From Vicinamibacterales bacterium (lineage in GTDB: Bacteria; Acidobacteriota; Vicinamibacteria; Vicinamibacterales; UBA8438), in NCBI GenBank assembly GCA_030745255.1, contig JASLOY010000003.1, positions 1 through 21,050 of the forward strand: a DNA stretch of 21,050 bases, in the 5' to 3' direction. How positions within the stretch are numbered: the first letter of the stretch is position 1; the number at the start of each line of letters is the position of its first letter. The notes beneath the pieces are model-generated. The model was not told where the DNA came from and did no database searches. It was given only the letters and a program-made list of their open reading frames with translations. Positions 1 through 7,229 of the stretch are shown piece after piece. The position numbers and the translations under genes were made by a program.

Positions 1-704
1 TCGTTGACATCGGCCCCGGCATTGAGCAGGGCGCGGACGGCCGGCAGGCTGCCCTTTCGCGTCGCGAACAGCAGCGGCGTCGCACCGCTGTTCGAGCGCG
101 CGGTGATTCCGGCGCCGTGCGCGATCAGCGCCTCGACCACCGGCACATGCCCTTCGGCCGCGGCCCACATCAGCGCCGACTGTCCGTTCCAGGCTTCCTG
201 CGCGTTGACCTCGGCGCCGGCGTCGAGCAGCGTCTCTACGGCATCCACGTGTCCGGAGCGCGCGGCGAGCATCAACGGCGTCTCGCTGCCATTGACCGAC
301 TGCCGTGGGTCGTTCGGGTCCACCCCGGCCGCCAACAACTGCGCGATGATCGCCGCGTTCCCGTTCTGCGACGCAAGCCCGAGCGGCGTCACGCCGTAGT
401 TGTTCGGCGGGGCGACATTTGCGCCAGCGCGGATCAGCACCGCTGTCGTCTCCGCGTCGTTCAGATACACCGCCCAGTGCAGTGCGGTCGCCCCATCGCC
501 CTGCGTCGCGTTCACGTCCACCCGCTGTTCGAGCAGCACCCGCACGGCTGCCGTGTCGCCCCGCTGCATCGCGTCGGCGAGCGTCGCCTCCGGCGCCGCC
601 GCGGACACAGCGCTGCCCAGACCGACACTCGCCACGCCAAGGCCGACCGCCACGAATGACTTAGCCGCACGCGAGAGTCCGGACGCCCGTCGAACCCGCA
701 TCAT
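1..704 (-). CDS. Ankyrin-repeat protein, exported (C-terminus beyond window)
   Basis: Read on the minus strand from the ATG at 704-702, the frame is open for 234 codons to the window edge, so the 3' end is missing. The first ~36 residues have a basic start (MMRVRRASGLSRAAK) and a small-residue hydrophobic stretch ending SAVSAAAPEA, which looks like a signal peptide. The rest is a run of ankyrin repeats of about 33 residues, with hallmarks such as TALHWAVYLND, TPLGLASQNGN, TPLMLAARSGHVDAV and SALMWAAAEGHVPVV, each followed by LL.AGA.VN. Ankyrin repeats bind proteins; no catalytic domain is visible and the partner cannot be named. A purine-rich AGAGG lies about 5 bases before the start. The gene diverges from the kinase relic at 801. 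The fold is certain; the function is unknown. Confidence 0.9.
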   Translation of the reverse strand, partial: MMRVRRASGLSRAAKSFVAVGLGVASVGLGSAVSAAAPEATLADAMQRGDTAAVRVLLEQRVDVNATQGDGATALHWAVYLNDAETTAVLIRAGANVAPPNNYGVTPLGLASQNGNAAIIAQLLAAGVDPNDPRQSVNGSETPLMLAARSGHVDAVETLLDAGAEVNAQEAWNGQSALMWAAAEGHVPVVEALIAHGAGITARSNSGATPLLFATRKGSLPAVRALLNAGADVN

Positions 705-770
705 CGCTATCCTCTGGAGACCCCACATACTACTATGCCTGGCGGTTGCTGGGCGCTTAGGGCCACCCAG

Positions 771-781
771 CCGATATAATC
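771..781 (+). promoter_or_regulatory. Promoter -10 block (CCGATATAATC) of the kinase relic
   Basis: CCGATATAATC contains a perfect TATAAT at 775-780, 20 bases before the relic's ATG at 801. The same 11 bases recur at 4395-4405, also with TATAAT exactly 20 bases before the ATG of the intact kinase. No convincing -35 box lies 16-18 bases upstream. If this is the -10 element, the mRNA leader would be only about 13 bases long. Confidence 0.55.
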
Positions 782-800
782 TGGAGACTTTCAGCGAGAC

Positions 801-1253
801 ATGCCACTGCAACCCGGCGCCACGATTGGTTCGGACCAGATCTCCGCCAAGATCGTCGAGGGCGGGATGGGCGAGGTGTATCAGGCTCGCGACACCAAGC
901 TCGATCGGGACGTGGCACTGAAGGTGCTGGCGGAGCGGAGCGCCTGTGGCCCGTAGTCTGAAGCCAGATGAGGCGCAGCAGCGCGCGCGCTGTTCTATCG
1001 CAACGACACCGACCTGATGGTGGTGCAAGTCGAGACGGATCCGATGTTCAGCTTCGGAACGCCCGGCACGCTCGTGAGCATGAGCGGTTACGCCATAGGA
1101 GACACCTCCGAGGAAGCACGCATGTGGGATGTCGCGCCCGACGGAGATCGCGTTCTGGTCCTCGTCCCCGAGGAGACGGCGGACGAGGGTGACGGCCTGG
1201 TGTTCGTCGACAACTGGTTCGAGGAGCTGAAGGCGCGCGTGCCGACTCCGTAG
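801..1253 (+). pseudogene. Deletion relic of a Ser/Thr kinase-propeller gene
   Basis: Only the two ends of a kinase-propeller gene remain. Codons 1-45 from the ATG at 801 (MPLQPGATIG..., then EGGMGEVYQARDTKLDRDVA) closely match the N-terminus of the intact kinase at 4425, including the glycine loop and the ALKVL lysine. The reading then breaks at TAG 954-956 and TGA 969-971. From about 972, in the same frame, the C-terminal end resumes (ALFYRNDTDLMVVQVETD ... DNWFEELKARVPTP) and stops at 1253. Its counterpart in the intact gene is YWLTQDNDLMAVDIDVSGD... near the end. Roughly 750 codons are absent: most of the kinase, the membrane helix and most of the propeller. The piece is not functional as a kinase. 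The C-terminal frame stays open from a GTG at 1017, so a short peptide is possible but unlikely to matter. Confidence 0.85.
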
Positions 1254-1398
1254 AACCGGACGCGGCGCTCGACCGCGCCCGGAGCACCAGGTAAACGAGT
1301 CTCGCTCCCCGGTCGTTGAGACGTAGAGGCCCTGACACGACCACGCAGCGACGCAGAGCATTCCGCTTCGTCGGGCAGCGGACACTGGACACTGAGCA

Positions 1399-2853
1399 AT
1401 GATGAGAATACCCGTAGGGAAGGCACCGAGAGCGAAAACCCGGTGGTTCGGGGTGACGGCCGGCATCTTACTCGCCATAGTTGTCGGCACGGCCGGCGGC
1501 ACCGGCGTACTCGCCGCCGACAACTGGCCTCAGTGGCGGGGTCCGCATCTGAACGGCACGACGACCGAGACCGGTCTGCCGACCACCTGGAGCGACACCG
1601 AGAACGTCGTCTGGACGCTGGAGGTGGCGGAAAACTCCTGGACCGGCGCCACGCCAATCATCTGGGAGGACACCATCTTTCTGAACATCTCGTATCTCGA
1701 GCGCAGCGGCGGTGGAGGGTTTGGTCGTCGATTCGGACGACGGGGCCAGGGACGTGGGCCCGGAGGCCGAGGCGGGCCGCCACGGGGGGCTCGCCCGTCT
1801 GCGGCGGCGACCGACGGTGAAGAGCAACGGGTCGTCGAGCTGTGGCGTGTGAACCGCACCGACGGCACGGTCATTTGGAAACGGCACCTCAGCGACAACG
1901 ACCGCCAGCAGCGCAAGCAGAACATGTCGTCGCCCTCGCCGGTCACCGACGGCGAACATGTCTGGGTGATGACCGGCACCGGCTGGCTGCGCGCATTCGA
2001 CTTCGACGGCAACGAGCTGTGGGCGCGGAACATCTCCGACGACTACTGGGCGTTCGGACTGAACTGGGGATTCGCGTCGTCCCCGCTGCTGCACGAAGAC
2101 GCGCTCTACGTGCAAGTGCTGCACGGCATGCGGACCGACGACCCCTCCTACGTGCTGCGCATCGACAAGATGACCGGCGAGACCGTCTGGATGGTCGAGC
2201 GACCCACCAACGCCCAGCGTGAATCTCCCGATTCCTACACGACACCGGCGCTGCTGCAGTATGGCGGCACGACCGAGATCGTCCTCACCGGCGGCGACGT
2301 GGTGACCGGACACGATCTCGAGACCGGCGCGGAGCTCTGGCGCGCCGACGGTCTGAATCCTCGCAACAACGGCGCCTACCGGCTCATCGCGTCGCCTTTG
2401 ATCGTCGGCGAGACGATTATCGCGCCGACGCGTGTACGGCCGATGCTGGCGCTGAAGGCGGGTGGCCGGGGCGACATTACAACGTCGCATCTGCTCTGGT
2501 CGTTCGACAGCGGCCCCGACGTGCCCACACCGGTCTCCGACGGCGAGCTGCTCTACGTCGTGCAGGACAACGGGGTGGCGCACGCGCTGGACCTTGCCAC
2601 CGGCGAGACGGTCTACACCGAGCAACGTCTCGAACCGGGCACCTACAGCGCGTCGCCGATCCTGGCCGACGGCAAGCTGTATGCGACCAGCGAAGACGGA
2701 GTGACGACGGTGTACCGGGCGGGGCGGGAGTTCGAGATCCTCGCCAGGAACGCGCTGCCGGGCTATACGCTGAGCACGCCGTCGGTGTCCGACGGGCATC
2801 TCTACATCAGGGCCGGCGGGACGCTCTACGCGATCGGCGAACAGGAGGACTAG
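1399..2853 (+). CDS. Exported PQQ-binding-like beta-propeller protein
   Basis: 484 residues. A basic N-terminus and a hydrophobic stretch at about residues 17-39 (FGVTAGILLAIVVGTAGGTG), ending VLAADNW, indicate a signal peptide or anchor, so the protein should act outside the cytoplasm. The mature part opens with NWPQWRGPHLNG, the usual start of PQQ-like propeller proteins. Repeated blades follow with motifs such as VWVMTGTGWLRAFD, LYVQVLHG and LYVVQDNGVAHALDLATGETVY. There are no dehydrogenase catalytic features, so it is best called a propeller of unknown ligand rather than a PQQ enzyme. Residues about 104-142 are a Gly/Arg/Pro-rich insertion (GGGGFGRRFGRRGQGRGPGG) that interrupts the first blades and is probably a disordered loop. 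Two ATGs stand in tandem (1399, 1402); no strong ribosome site is visible. It converges with a homologue at 2878-4293. Confidence 0.87.
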   Translation: MMRIPVGKAPRAKTRWFGVTAGILLAIVVGTAGGTGVLAADNWPQWRGPHLNGTTTETGLPTTWSDTENVVWTLEVAENSWTGATPIIWEDTIFLNISYLERSGGGGFGRRFGRRGQGRGPGGRGGPPRGARPSAAATDGEEQRVVELWRVNRTDGTVIWKRHLSDNDRQQRKQNMSSPSPVTDGEHVWVMTGTGWLRAFDFDGNELWARNISDDYWAFGLNWGFASSPLLHEDALYVQVLHGMRTDDPSYVLRIDKMTGETVWMVERPTNAQRESPDSYTTPALLQYGGTTEIVLTGGDVVTGHDLETGAELWRADGLNPRNNGAYRLIASPLIVGETIIAPTRVRPMLALKAGGRGDITTSHLLWSFDSGPDVPTPVSDGELLYVVQDNGVAHALDLATGETVYTEQRLEPGTYSASPILADGKLYATSEDGVTTVYRAGREFEILARNALPGYTLSTPSVSDGHLYIRAGGTLYAIGEQED

Positions 2854-2860
2854 ACCCAGC

Positions 2861-2874
2861 GCCCCTGAAGGGGC
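2861..2874. terminator. Bidirectional hairpin between convergent propeller genes
   Basis: GCCCC-TGAA-GGGGC forms a 5-bp GC stem with a four-base loop, lying in the 24 bases between the stop at 2853 and the stop of the opposing gene at 2878. The position suits a shared terminator. There is no T-run on either side, so intrinsic termination would be weak. Confidence 0.45.
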
Positions 2875-2877
2875 TTG

Positions 2878-4293
2878 CTATCGTTCCTGCAAGGCGTAGA
2901 GGTCGCTGACGGTGTTGATGAAGAGCACGCCGTTGGCGGCGATCGGAGCGCCGTAGATCAGGCTGCCCAGATTGTTCTCCGCCAGCACCTCCAGCTCGCG
3001 TCCGGCGCGCAGCACCACCACGTCGCCATCCTCGTCACCCAGATACACCTTTCCGTCGACCACAAGCGGTGAGCCCCAGACCGCCGCGAAGGTGTCGTAG
3101 ACCCACAGCTCGTCGCCGGTCTCCACGTCGAGACAGCGCAGATAGCCGCTGAAGTCGGCCACATACAACAGCCCGTCGGCTATCGCGACCGTCGACAGCG
3201 ACCGGCGGATCTCCTCGGTCCGCCAGACCAGGCCCGACTCGCTGATGTCGCCGCGCTCGGTCGCGTCGATAGCATGCAGCCGGCCGTCCCCCTCGCCACT
3301 TTCCGGGTCCTGGCCATTGGCGATGAAGACCGTGTCGTTCCAGACGACCGGCGTCGCGATGACGTTGTTGCGCGTCGTCGGCCACTCGGCCTCGATGGGG
3401 TTGGTGTCGAACTCCCACAGCAGCGTGCCGTCGGTGACGTCGTAGCCACGCACCCAGCCATCGCCCTGCCCGATGACCACTTGCACGACACCGTCGACCT
3501 CGGCGATGGCTGGCGACGACCACTGGCCGTGCAGAATCCATTCGCCGACCGGCGCGGCCCGCCAGACCAGCTCCCCCGTCTGTCGATTCAGCGCGACGAG
3601 GTCGGGCGCCTGGGGCGACGGCACGTACCCTTCCTCGTCGGTGCCGTTCGACGTGTTCACGATGACGAGGTCGCCGTGCACCGCCGGTGCGCTGCTGGTC
3701 ATATTGTGGGGATAGACGCCCAGCTCGCCGATCATGTCGTAGGTCCAGACGACGTCCGCATCGGTCTCTCCGGCGCGGGCCTCAGCCGACATCGGCCCGT
3801 CGTTCTCGCCATCCAGGAACCCGTCCGTGTCGAGCGCCACGACCTCGCCACGGTTGCTGACGTAGTAGAGACGGTCACCCTCGACCGTCGGTGACGAGCA
3901 GACCCCCTGGTAGGGCCAGTCGTTCACCTCGCCGGTCTCCAGCTTGTCGTGCACCATCTGCCAGAGGAATGCGCCGTCCGCCTCGCGGAACGCCATCACG
4001 ATCCCCTTGTCGCCCTCGACGTCGGGATGGCGCGGCCGGTCGTTGTTGGTCCCGACAAAGACCTTCCCACCGGCCACCACTGGGTTGCCGTAGCTCGTCG
4101 ATCCGAGCGCCGCGACCCACTTCACGTTCGCGCCGGCTGCGGTGTCCCATTCGGTCGCGATCCCGGTCTCGCCCGAGGTCATGTTGCGCGCCAGCGTCCC
4201 GCCCCACATCGGCCAGTCGCCCGCGGCGAAGTGGTCACCCGTGCGCAGACCTATCGCTGCCAGAACGACGATCGGTACGACGAGGCGTCTCAC
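2878..4293 (-). CDS. Exported PQQ-binding-like beta-propeller protein
   Basis: 471 residues from the GTG at 4293-4291. This start is chosen because GAGGG (minus strand of 4301-4305) sits 7 bases upstream and because it puts a signal-peptide-like stretch (RRLVVPIVVLAAIGL) at the N-terminus. The frame is open upstream to an ATG at 4383, but that adds a charged, cysteine-rich leader unlike a secreted protein. The mature part starts GDWPMWGGTLARNM, a variant of the WPQWRGP opening. Blades include VFVGTNNDRPRH, LYYVSNRGEVVALDTDG, LLYVADFSGYLRCLDVETGDELW and VYLGDEDGDVVVLRAGRELEVLAENNLG. The last of these resembles the end of the convergent neighbour (YRAGREFEILARNALPG), so the two are homologues. 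Ligand and role are unknown. An 8-bp inverted repeat lies upstream at 4324-4343. Confidence 0.87.
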   Translation of the reverse strand: MRRLVVPIVVLAAIGLRTGDHFAAGDWPMWGGTLARNMTSGETGIATEWDTAAGANVKWVAALGSTSYGNPVVAGGKVFVGTNNDRPRHPDVEGDKGIVMAFREADGAFLWQMVHDKLETGEVNDWPYQGVCSSPTVEGDRLYYVSNRGEVVALDTDGFLDGENDGPMSAEARAGETDADVVWTYDMIGELGVYPHNMTSSAPAVHGDLVIVNTSNGTDEEGYVPSPQAPDLVALNRQTGELVWRAAPVGEWILHGQWSSPAIAEVDGVVQVVIGQGDGWVRGYDVTDGTLLWEFDTNPIEAEWPTTRNNVIATPVVWNDTVFIANGQDPESGEGDGRLHAIDATERGDISESGLVWRTEEIRRSLSTVAIADGLLYVADFSGYLRCLDVETGDELWVYDTFAAVWGSPLVVDGKVYLGDEDGDVVVLRAGRELEVLAENNLGSLIYGAPIAANGVLFINTVSDLYALQER

Positions 4294-4323
4294 CCGGCGG
4301 CCCTCACGCGACGCCCTCGATTC

Positions 4324-4343
4324 CTGATCCGCATCCGGATCAG
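4324..4343. repeat. Perfect 8-bp inverted repeat in a divergent promoter region
   Basis: CTGATCCG and CGGATCAG flank a CATC spacer. The element lies between the divergent starts of the propeller gene (4293, minus) and the kinase (4425, plus), 31 bases before the propeller gene's GTG. It could be a regulator site or a leader hairpin; no T-run follows. The symmetry is visible directly; the function is inferred. Confidence 0.45.
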
Positions 4344-4394
4344 TGTATCGCCACCAGCATCGGCACGATGCGAAACGGGACACCGGGCGGCCTG

Positions 4395-4405
4395 CCGATA
4401 TAATC
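4395..4405 (+). promoter_or_regulatory. Promoter -10 block (CCGATATAATC) of the intact kinase gene
   Basis: TATAAT at 4399-4404 lies 20 bases before the ATG at 4425. It is identical in sequence and spacing to the block before the relic at 801. Conservation between paralogues whose surrounding leaders differ argues that this is the true -10 element. A GAGAG at 4418-4422 is a weak ribosome site. Confidence 0.6.
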
Positions 4406-4424
4406 CAACGACACCACGAGAGTC

Positions 4425-7115
4425 ATGCCACTCGAGCCAGGAAGCCGCATCGGGCCCTATGTGGTCTCCGCCAAGATTGGTGAGGGCGGGATGGGCGAGG
4501 TGTACCAGGCCCGCGACACGAAGCTCGACCGCGACGTGGCGCTGAAGGTGCTGCCAGAGGCGTTCACGTCTGACCCCGACCGGCTGGCACGCTTCGAGCG
4601 CGAGGCCAAGGTGCTCGCCTCGCTGAACCATCCGAACATCGCCAGCATCTACGGCCTCGAGGAGCAAGGCGACACCCGCGCCTTAGTCCTCGAGCTCGTC
4701 GAAGGCTCCACCCTGGCCGACCGGATAGGGCGCTTGAAGCCTGAAGCCCATAGCCTGAAGCCTGACAGTGCGCCGCACGACGCGCTTCCCCTCGACGAGG
4801 CATTGGCAATCGCGAGGCAGATCGCGGAAGCCCTGGAGGCTGCGCACGAAGCGGGCATCATCCACCGTGACCTCAAGCCCGCCAACATCAAGATCCGGGA
4901 GGACGGCACCGTAAAGGTGCTCGACTTCGGGCTGGCCAAGGCGCTCGACCCGACCGCGGCGAGCGGCACGACAGACCCGTCGCGGTCGCCGACCCTGACG
5001 GCGGCCGCCACGCAGATGGGCGTCATCATGGGGACGGCCGCCTACATGTCGCCGGAGCAGGCCAAGGGCAAGACTGTCGACAAGCGCGCGGACGTGTGGG
5101 CATTCGGCGCGGTGGTCTACGAAATGCTGACCGGCACACGGGCCTTCATGGGCGACGACGTGTCGGACACGCTGGCGGCGGTGCTGCGGGCCGACCCGTC
5201 CTGGGAGCAGTTGCCTGACGACCTGCCGCCCGCACTTGTCACCTACCTGCGGCGGTGTCTGCACAAAGACACGAGCCAGCGCATCCGCGACATCGGCGAC
5301 GTGCGGCTGGCGCTGGATGGGGCGTTCGACGTCTCCCATCCTGGCGCGCCGACCGAACCCGGTGACCGGCCTGTCGCCAGCGGCAAAACGAGCGCGCGGA
5401 TCTGGATGGCCCTGACGACGATAACGGCAGTTGTCGCGCTTGGTGCGCTTTCGGTGGCGGTGTCATCCCTTACGCGCACACCCACCGTTACGACCACGCG
5501 CTTCTCCGTGCTCGTCGAAGGCGCCGCCGGTGTGAGTTCTCTGGCGCTGTCGCCGGACGGCACCCAGTTGGCGTACGTCACCGGCCCGCGCGGGCAACTC
5601 TGGGTTCGCTCTCTCAATACGCTCGCGCCGCGTGCCGTGCCGGGCGCCGGGGATGCCGGCTTTCCGTTCTGGGCCCCAAACGGGCGATCGATCGGCTTCT
5701 TCACGTTGGCTGAGCTCAGAACCGTGAACCTGACGGGTGGACCGCCACAGACCGTGGCCCAGGTCCCGATCGGGGTTGGCGGGGCGTGGAATGAAGACGA
5801 CGTCATTGTGTTCGGGCAGTTCGGAGGTGGCCTGTCTCGGGTTCCCGCAGCCGGCGGAGAACCGACGCCGGTGACCACGCTCGAAGCGATACCCGGGGTG
5901 TCCCATGTCTGGCCACAATTCCTGCCTGACGGCGACCATTTTCTGTTCGCGATCACCTCCGTCGACCCACAGGAGGCCGGCATCCGCATCGGTTCCCTCG
6001 AGACCGGAGGCGTGTCGTCACCCATCTTGCAGAACGGCGTCATGGCCCGTTTTGCAGCGCCAGGCCATCTCCTGTTCGAGCGGGGCGGTGCGCTCATGGC
6101 GCAGCAGTTCGATCCGGAGCGACTGGAATTGAGAGGCGACGCGGTTCGTGTGGTCGACGGGGTCTTATCAGATCCGGTCCTTGGCTCGCTCGGGGTGTCC
6201 ACCTCCGACCGGGGCGGATTGGCATATGTGCCGGCGGTCGGGTCTACGCTGACGCAGCTCCGGTGGCTGGACCGTTCGGGAAACCAGCTCGGCACGGTGG
6301 GCGCGCCGGGCGACTACCAGAATCCGATGCTCTCTCGCAACGAGAGACGGGTCGCCGTGCAACGTGACGGCGACATCTGGCTGCTGGACCTGGAGCGTGG
6401 AACCGACCAGCGGTTCACCTTCGATTCGGCATTGGACCAGTGGCCTGTCTGGTCGCCGGATGGCGATCGGATTCTGTTCGCCTCGGCTCGGGAAGCCCGA
6501 CCGTTCGACCTCTACCTGAAAGGCACCGCTGGAACCGACCCGGCGCAGCTGCTGCTCGAGACCGACGAGCTGAAGGTGCCGTACGGGTGGTCGACCGATG
6601 GCGAGCAGGTGTCACTCACTACCCTGGACGCCAATTACGATCTGTGGCTGCTGCCGATGTCCGGGGACCGCCAGCCGACGAGCTTCTTGAGCACGCCGTT
6701 TCAGGACGCGGCCGGCGTCATCTCGCCGGACGGCCGCTGGATGGCCTACTGGTCGGACGAATCCATAGAGCCTCGCGTGTATGTCCGGAGTGTGCCACCC
6801 TCCGGCGGCCAGTGGCAGATCTCGACCGCGGCGGGGTTTGCACCACAGTGGAGCGCCGACGGCAGTGAGCTGTACTGGCTCACGCAAGACAACGACCTCA
6901 TGGCAGTGGACATCGACGTATCGGGTGACGCGCCAATTGTCGTCGGCACGCCGCAGCCGCTCTTCGAGGTCCCATTCAGGCAGACACCCGTTCAGCGCAA
7001 CGTCTTCGATGTCAGCGCCGACGGCGAGCGGTTCCTGGTGAACACCCTCGTCGAAGGGGCGCTCTCGGCGCCGATCACCTGGGTGCTCAACTGGCCGGCG
7101 GAGCTCGAGCCGTAG
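4425..7115 (+). CDS. Membrane Ser/Thr protein kinase with C-terminal TolB/WD40-like propeller
   Basis: 896 residues. The N-terminal Hanks-type kinase domain (about 12-300) has every catalytic motif: glycine loop GEGGMGEV (19-26), lysine 41 in VALKVL, HRDLKPANIK (147-156), DFG (167-169) and SPEQ in the P+1 region. It should phosphorylate Ser/Thr on cytoplasmic partners. One transmembrane helix follows at about 325-350 (ARIWMALTTITAVVALGALS). The rest, about 530 residues, is an extracytoplasmic propeller of TolB/WD40-like blades, with recurrent LSPDGTQLAYV, WAPNGRSIGFF, WSPDGDRILFAS and ISPDGRWMAYWSDES. It is a likely sensor whose ligand is unknown. An extra 18 or so residues (GRLKPEAHSLKPDSAPHDA, 102-120) sit before the helix leading to HRD and are encoded by a short DNA repeat. 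The gene looks intact. In-frame sequence after the stop resembles another kinase tail (7152-7205). Confidence 0.93.
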   Translation: MPLEPGSRIGPYVVSAKIGEGGMGEVYQARDTKLDRDVALKVLPEAFTSDPDRLARFEREAKVLASLNHPNIASIYGLEEQGDTRALVLELVEGSTLADRIGRLKPEAHSLKPDSAPHDALPLDEALAIARQIAEALEAAHEAGIIHRDLKPANIKIREDGTVKVLDFGLAKALDPTAASGTTDPSRSPTLTAAATQMGVIMGTAAYMSPEQAKGKTVDKRADVWAFGAVVYEMLTGTRAFMGDDVSDTLAAVLRADPSWEQLPDDLPPALVTYLRRCLHKDTSQRIRDIGDVRLALDGAFDVSHPGAPTEPGDRPVASGKTSARIWMALTTITAVVALGALSVAVSSLTRTPTVTTTRFSVLVEGAAGVSSLALSPDGTQLAYVTGPRGQLWVRSLNTLAPRAVPGAGDAGFPFWAPNGRSIGFFTLAELRTVNLTGGPPQTVAQVPIGVGGAWNEDDVIVFGQFGGGLSRVPAAGGEPTPVTTLEAIPGVSHVWPQFLPDGDHFLFAITSVDPQEAGIRIGSLETGGVSSPILQNGVMARFAAPGHLLFERGGALMAQQFDPERLELRGDAVRVVDGVLSDPVLGSLGVSTSDRGGLAYVPAVGSTLTQLRWLDRSGNQLGTVGAPGDYQNPMLSRNERRVAVQRDGDIWLLDLERGTDQRFTFDSALDQWPVWSPDGDRILFASAREARPFDLYLKGTAGTDPAQLLLETDELKVPYGWSTDGEQVSLTTLDANYDLWLLPMSGDRQPTSFLSTPFQDAAGVISPDGRWMAYWSDESIEPRVYVRSVPPSGGQWQISTAAGFAPQWSADGSELYWLTQDNDLMAVDIDVSGDAPIVVGTPQPLFEVPFRQTPVQRNVFDVSADGERFLVNTLVEGALSAPITWVLNWPAELEP
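4738..4762 (+). repeat. Short direct repeat AGCCTGAAGCC inside the kinase gene
   Basis: Two identical 11-base copies of AGCCTGAAGCC stand at 4738-4748 and 4752-4762, 14 bases apart. They encode LKPEAHSLKPD in an insertion of the kinase domain. A third copy with one change (AGTCTGAAGCC, 955-965) lies exactly at the deletion scar of the relic at 801-1253. Confidence 0.6.
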
Positions 7116-7151
7116 CGCGGCCGTCACGACCGCACGACCCCGCCCGGGCAG

Positions 7152-7205
7152 GTGAACATCGTCCTCAATTGGTTCGAGGAGCTGAAGCGGCTCGTGCCGG
7201 TGCCA
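7152..7205 (+). pseudogene. C-terminal tail remnant of a second kinase-propeller gene
   Basis: Just after the kinase stop, and in the same reading frame, 18 codons read VNIVLNWFEELKRLVPVP. This matches the end of the relic at 1253 (VFVDNWFEELKARVPTP) and aligns with the intact kinase's own end (ITWVLNWPAELEP). It is a leftover 3' end of a paralogue, or the original tail of this gene displaced by recombination. It has no start and overlaps nothing functional; the opposing mtaB ends at 7230. Confidence 0.7.
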
Positions 7206-7229
7206 TGGCCCTCTGAAGCCCGCCCCGCC

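Noticed and set aside
1254..1398. Possible terminator or promoter between the kinase relic and the propeller gene
   Set aside because: GGAGC...GCTCC around 1279-1306 has a long loop and no T-run; a short ACACTGG repeat near 1382-1394 is too small to interpret.
1468..2799. 443-codon open frame on the minus strand
   Set aside because: It lies fully opposite the propeller gene at 1399-2853, has Arg/His/Val-rich composition typical of GC-rich antisense shadows, and shows no domain.
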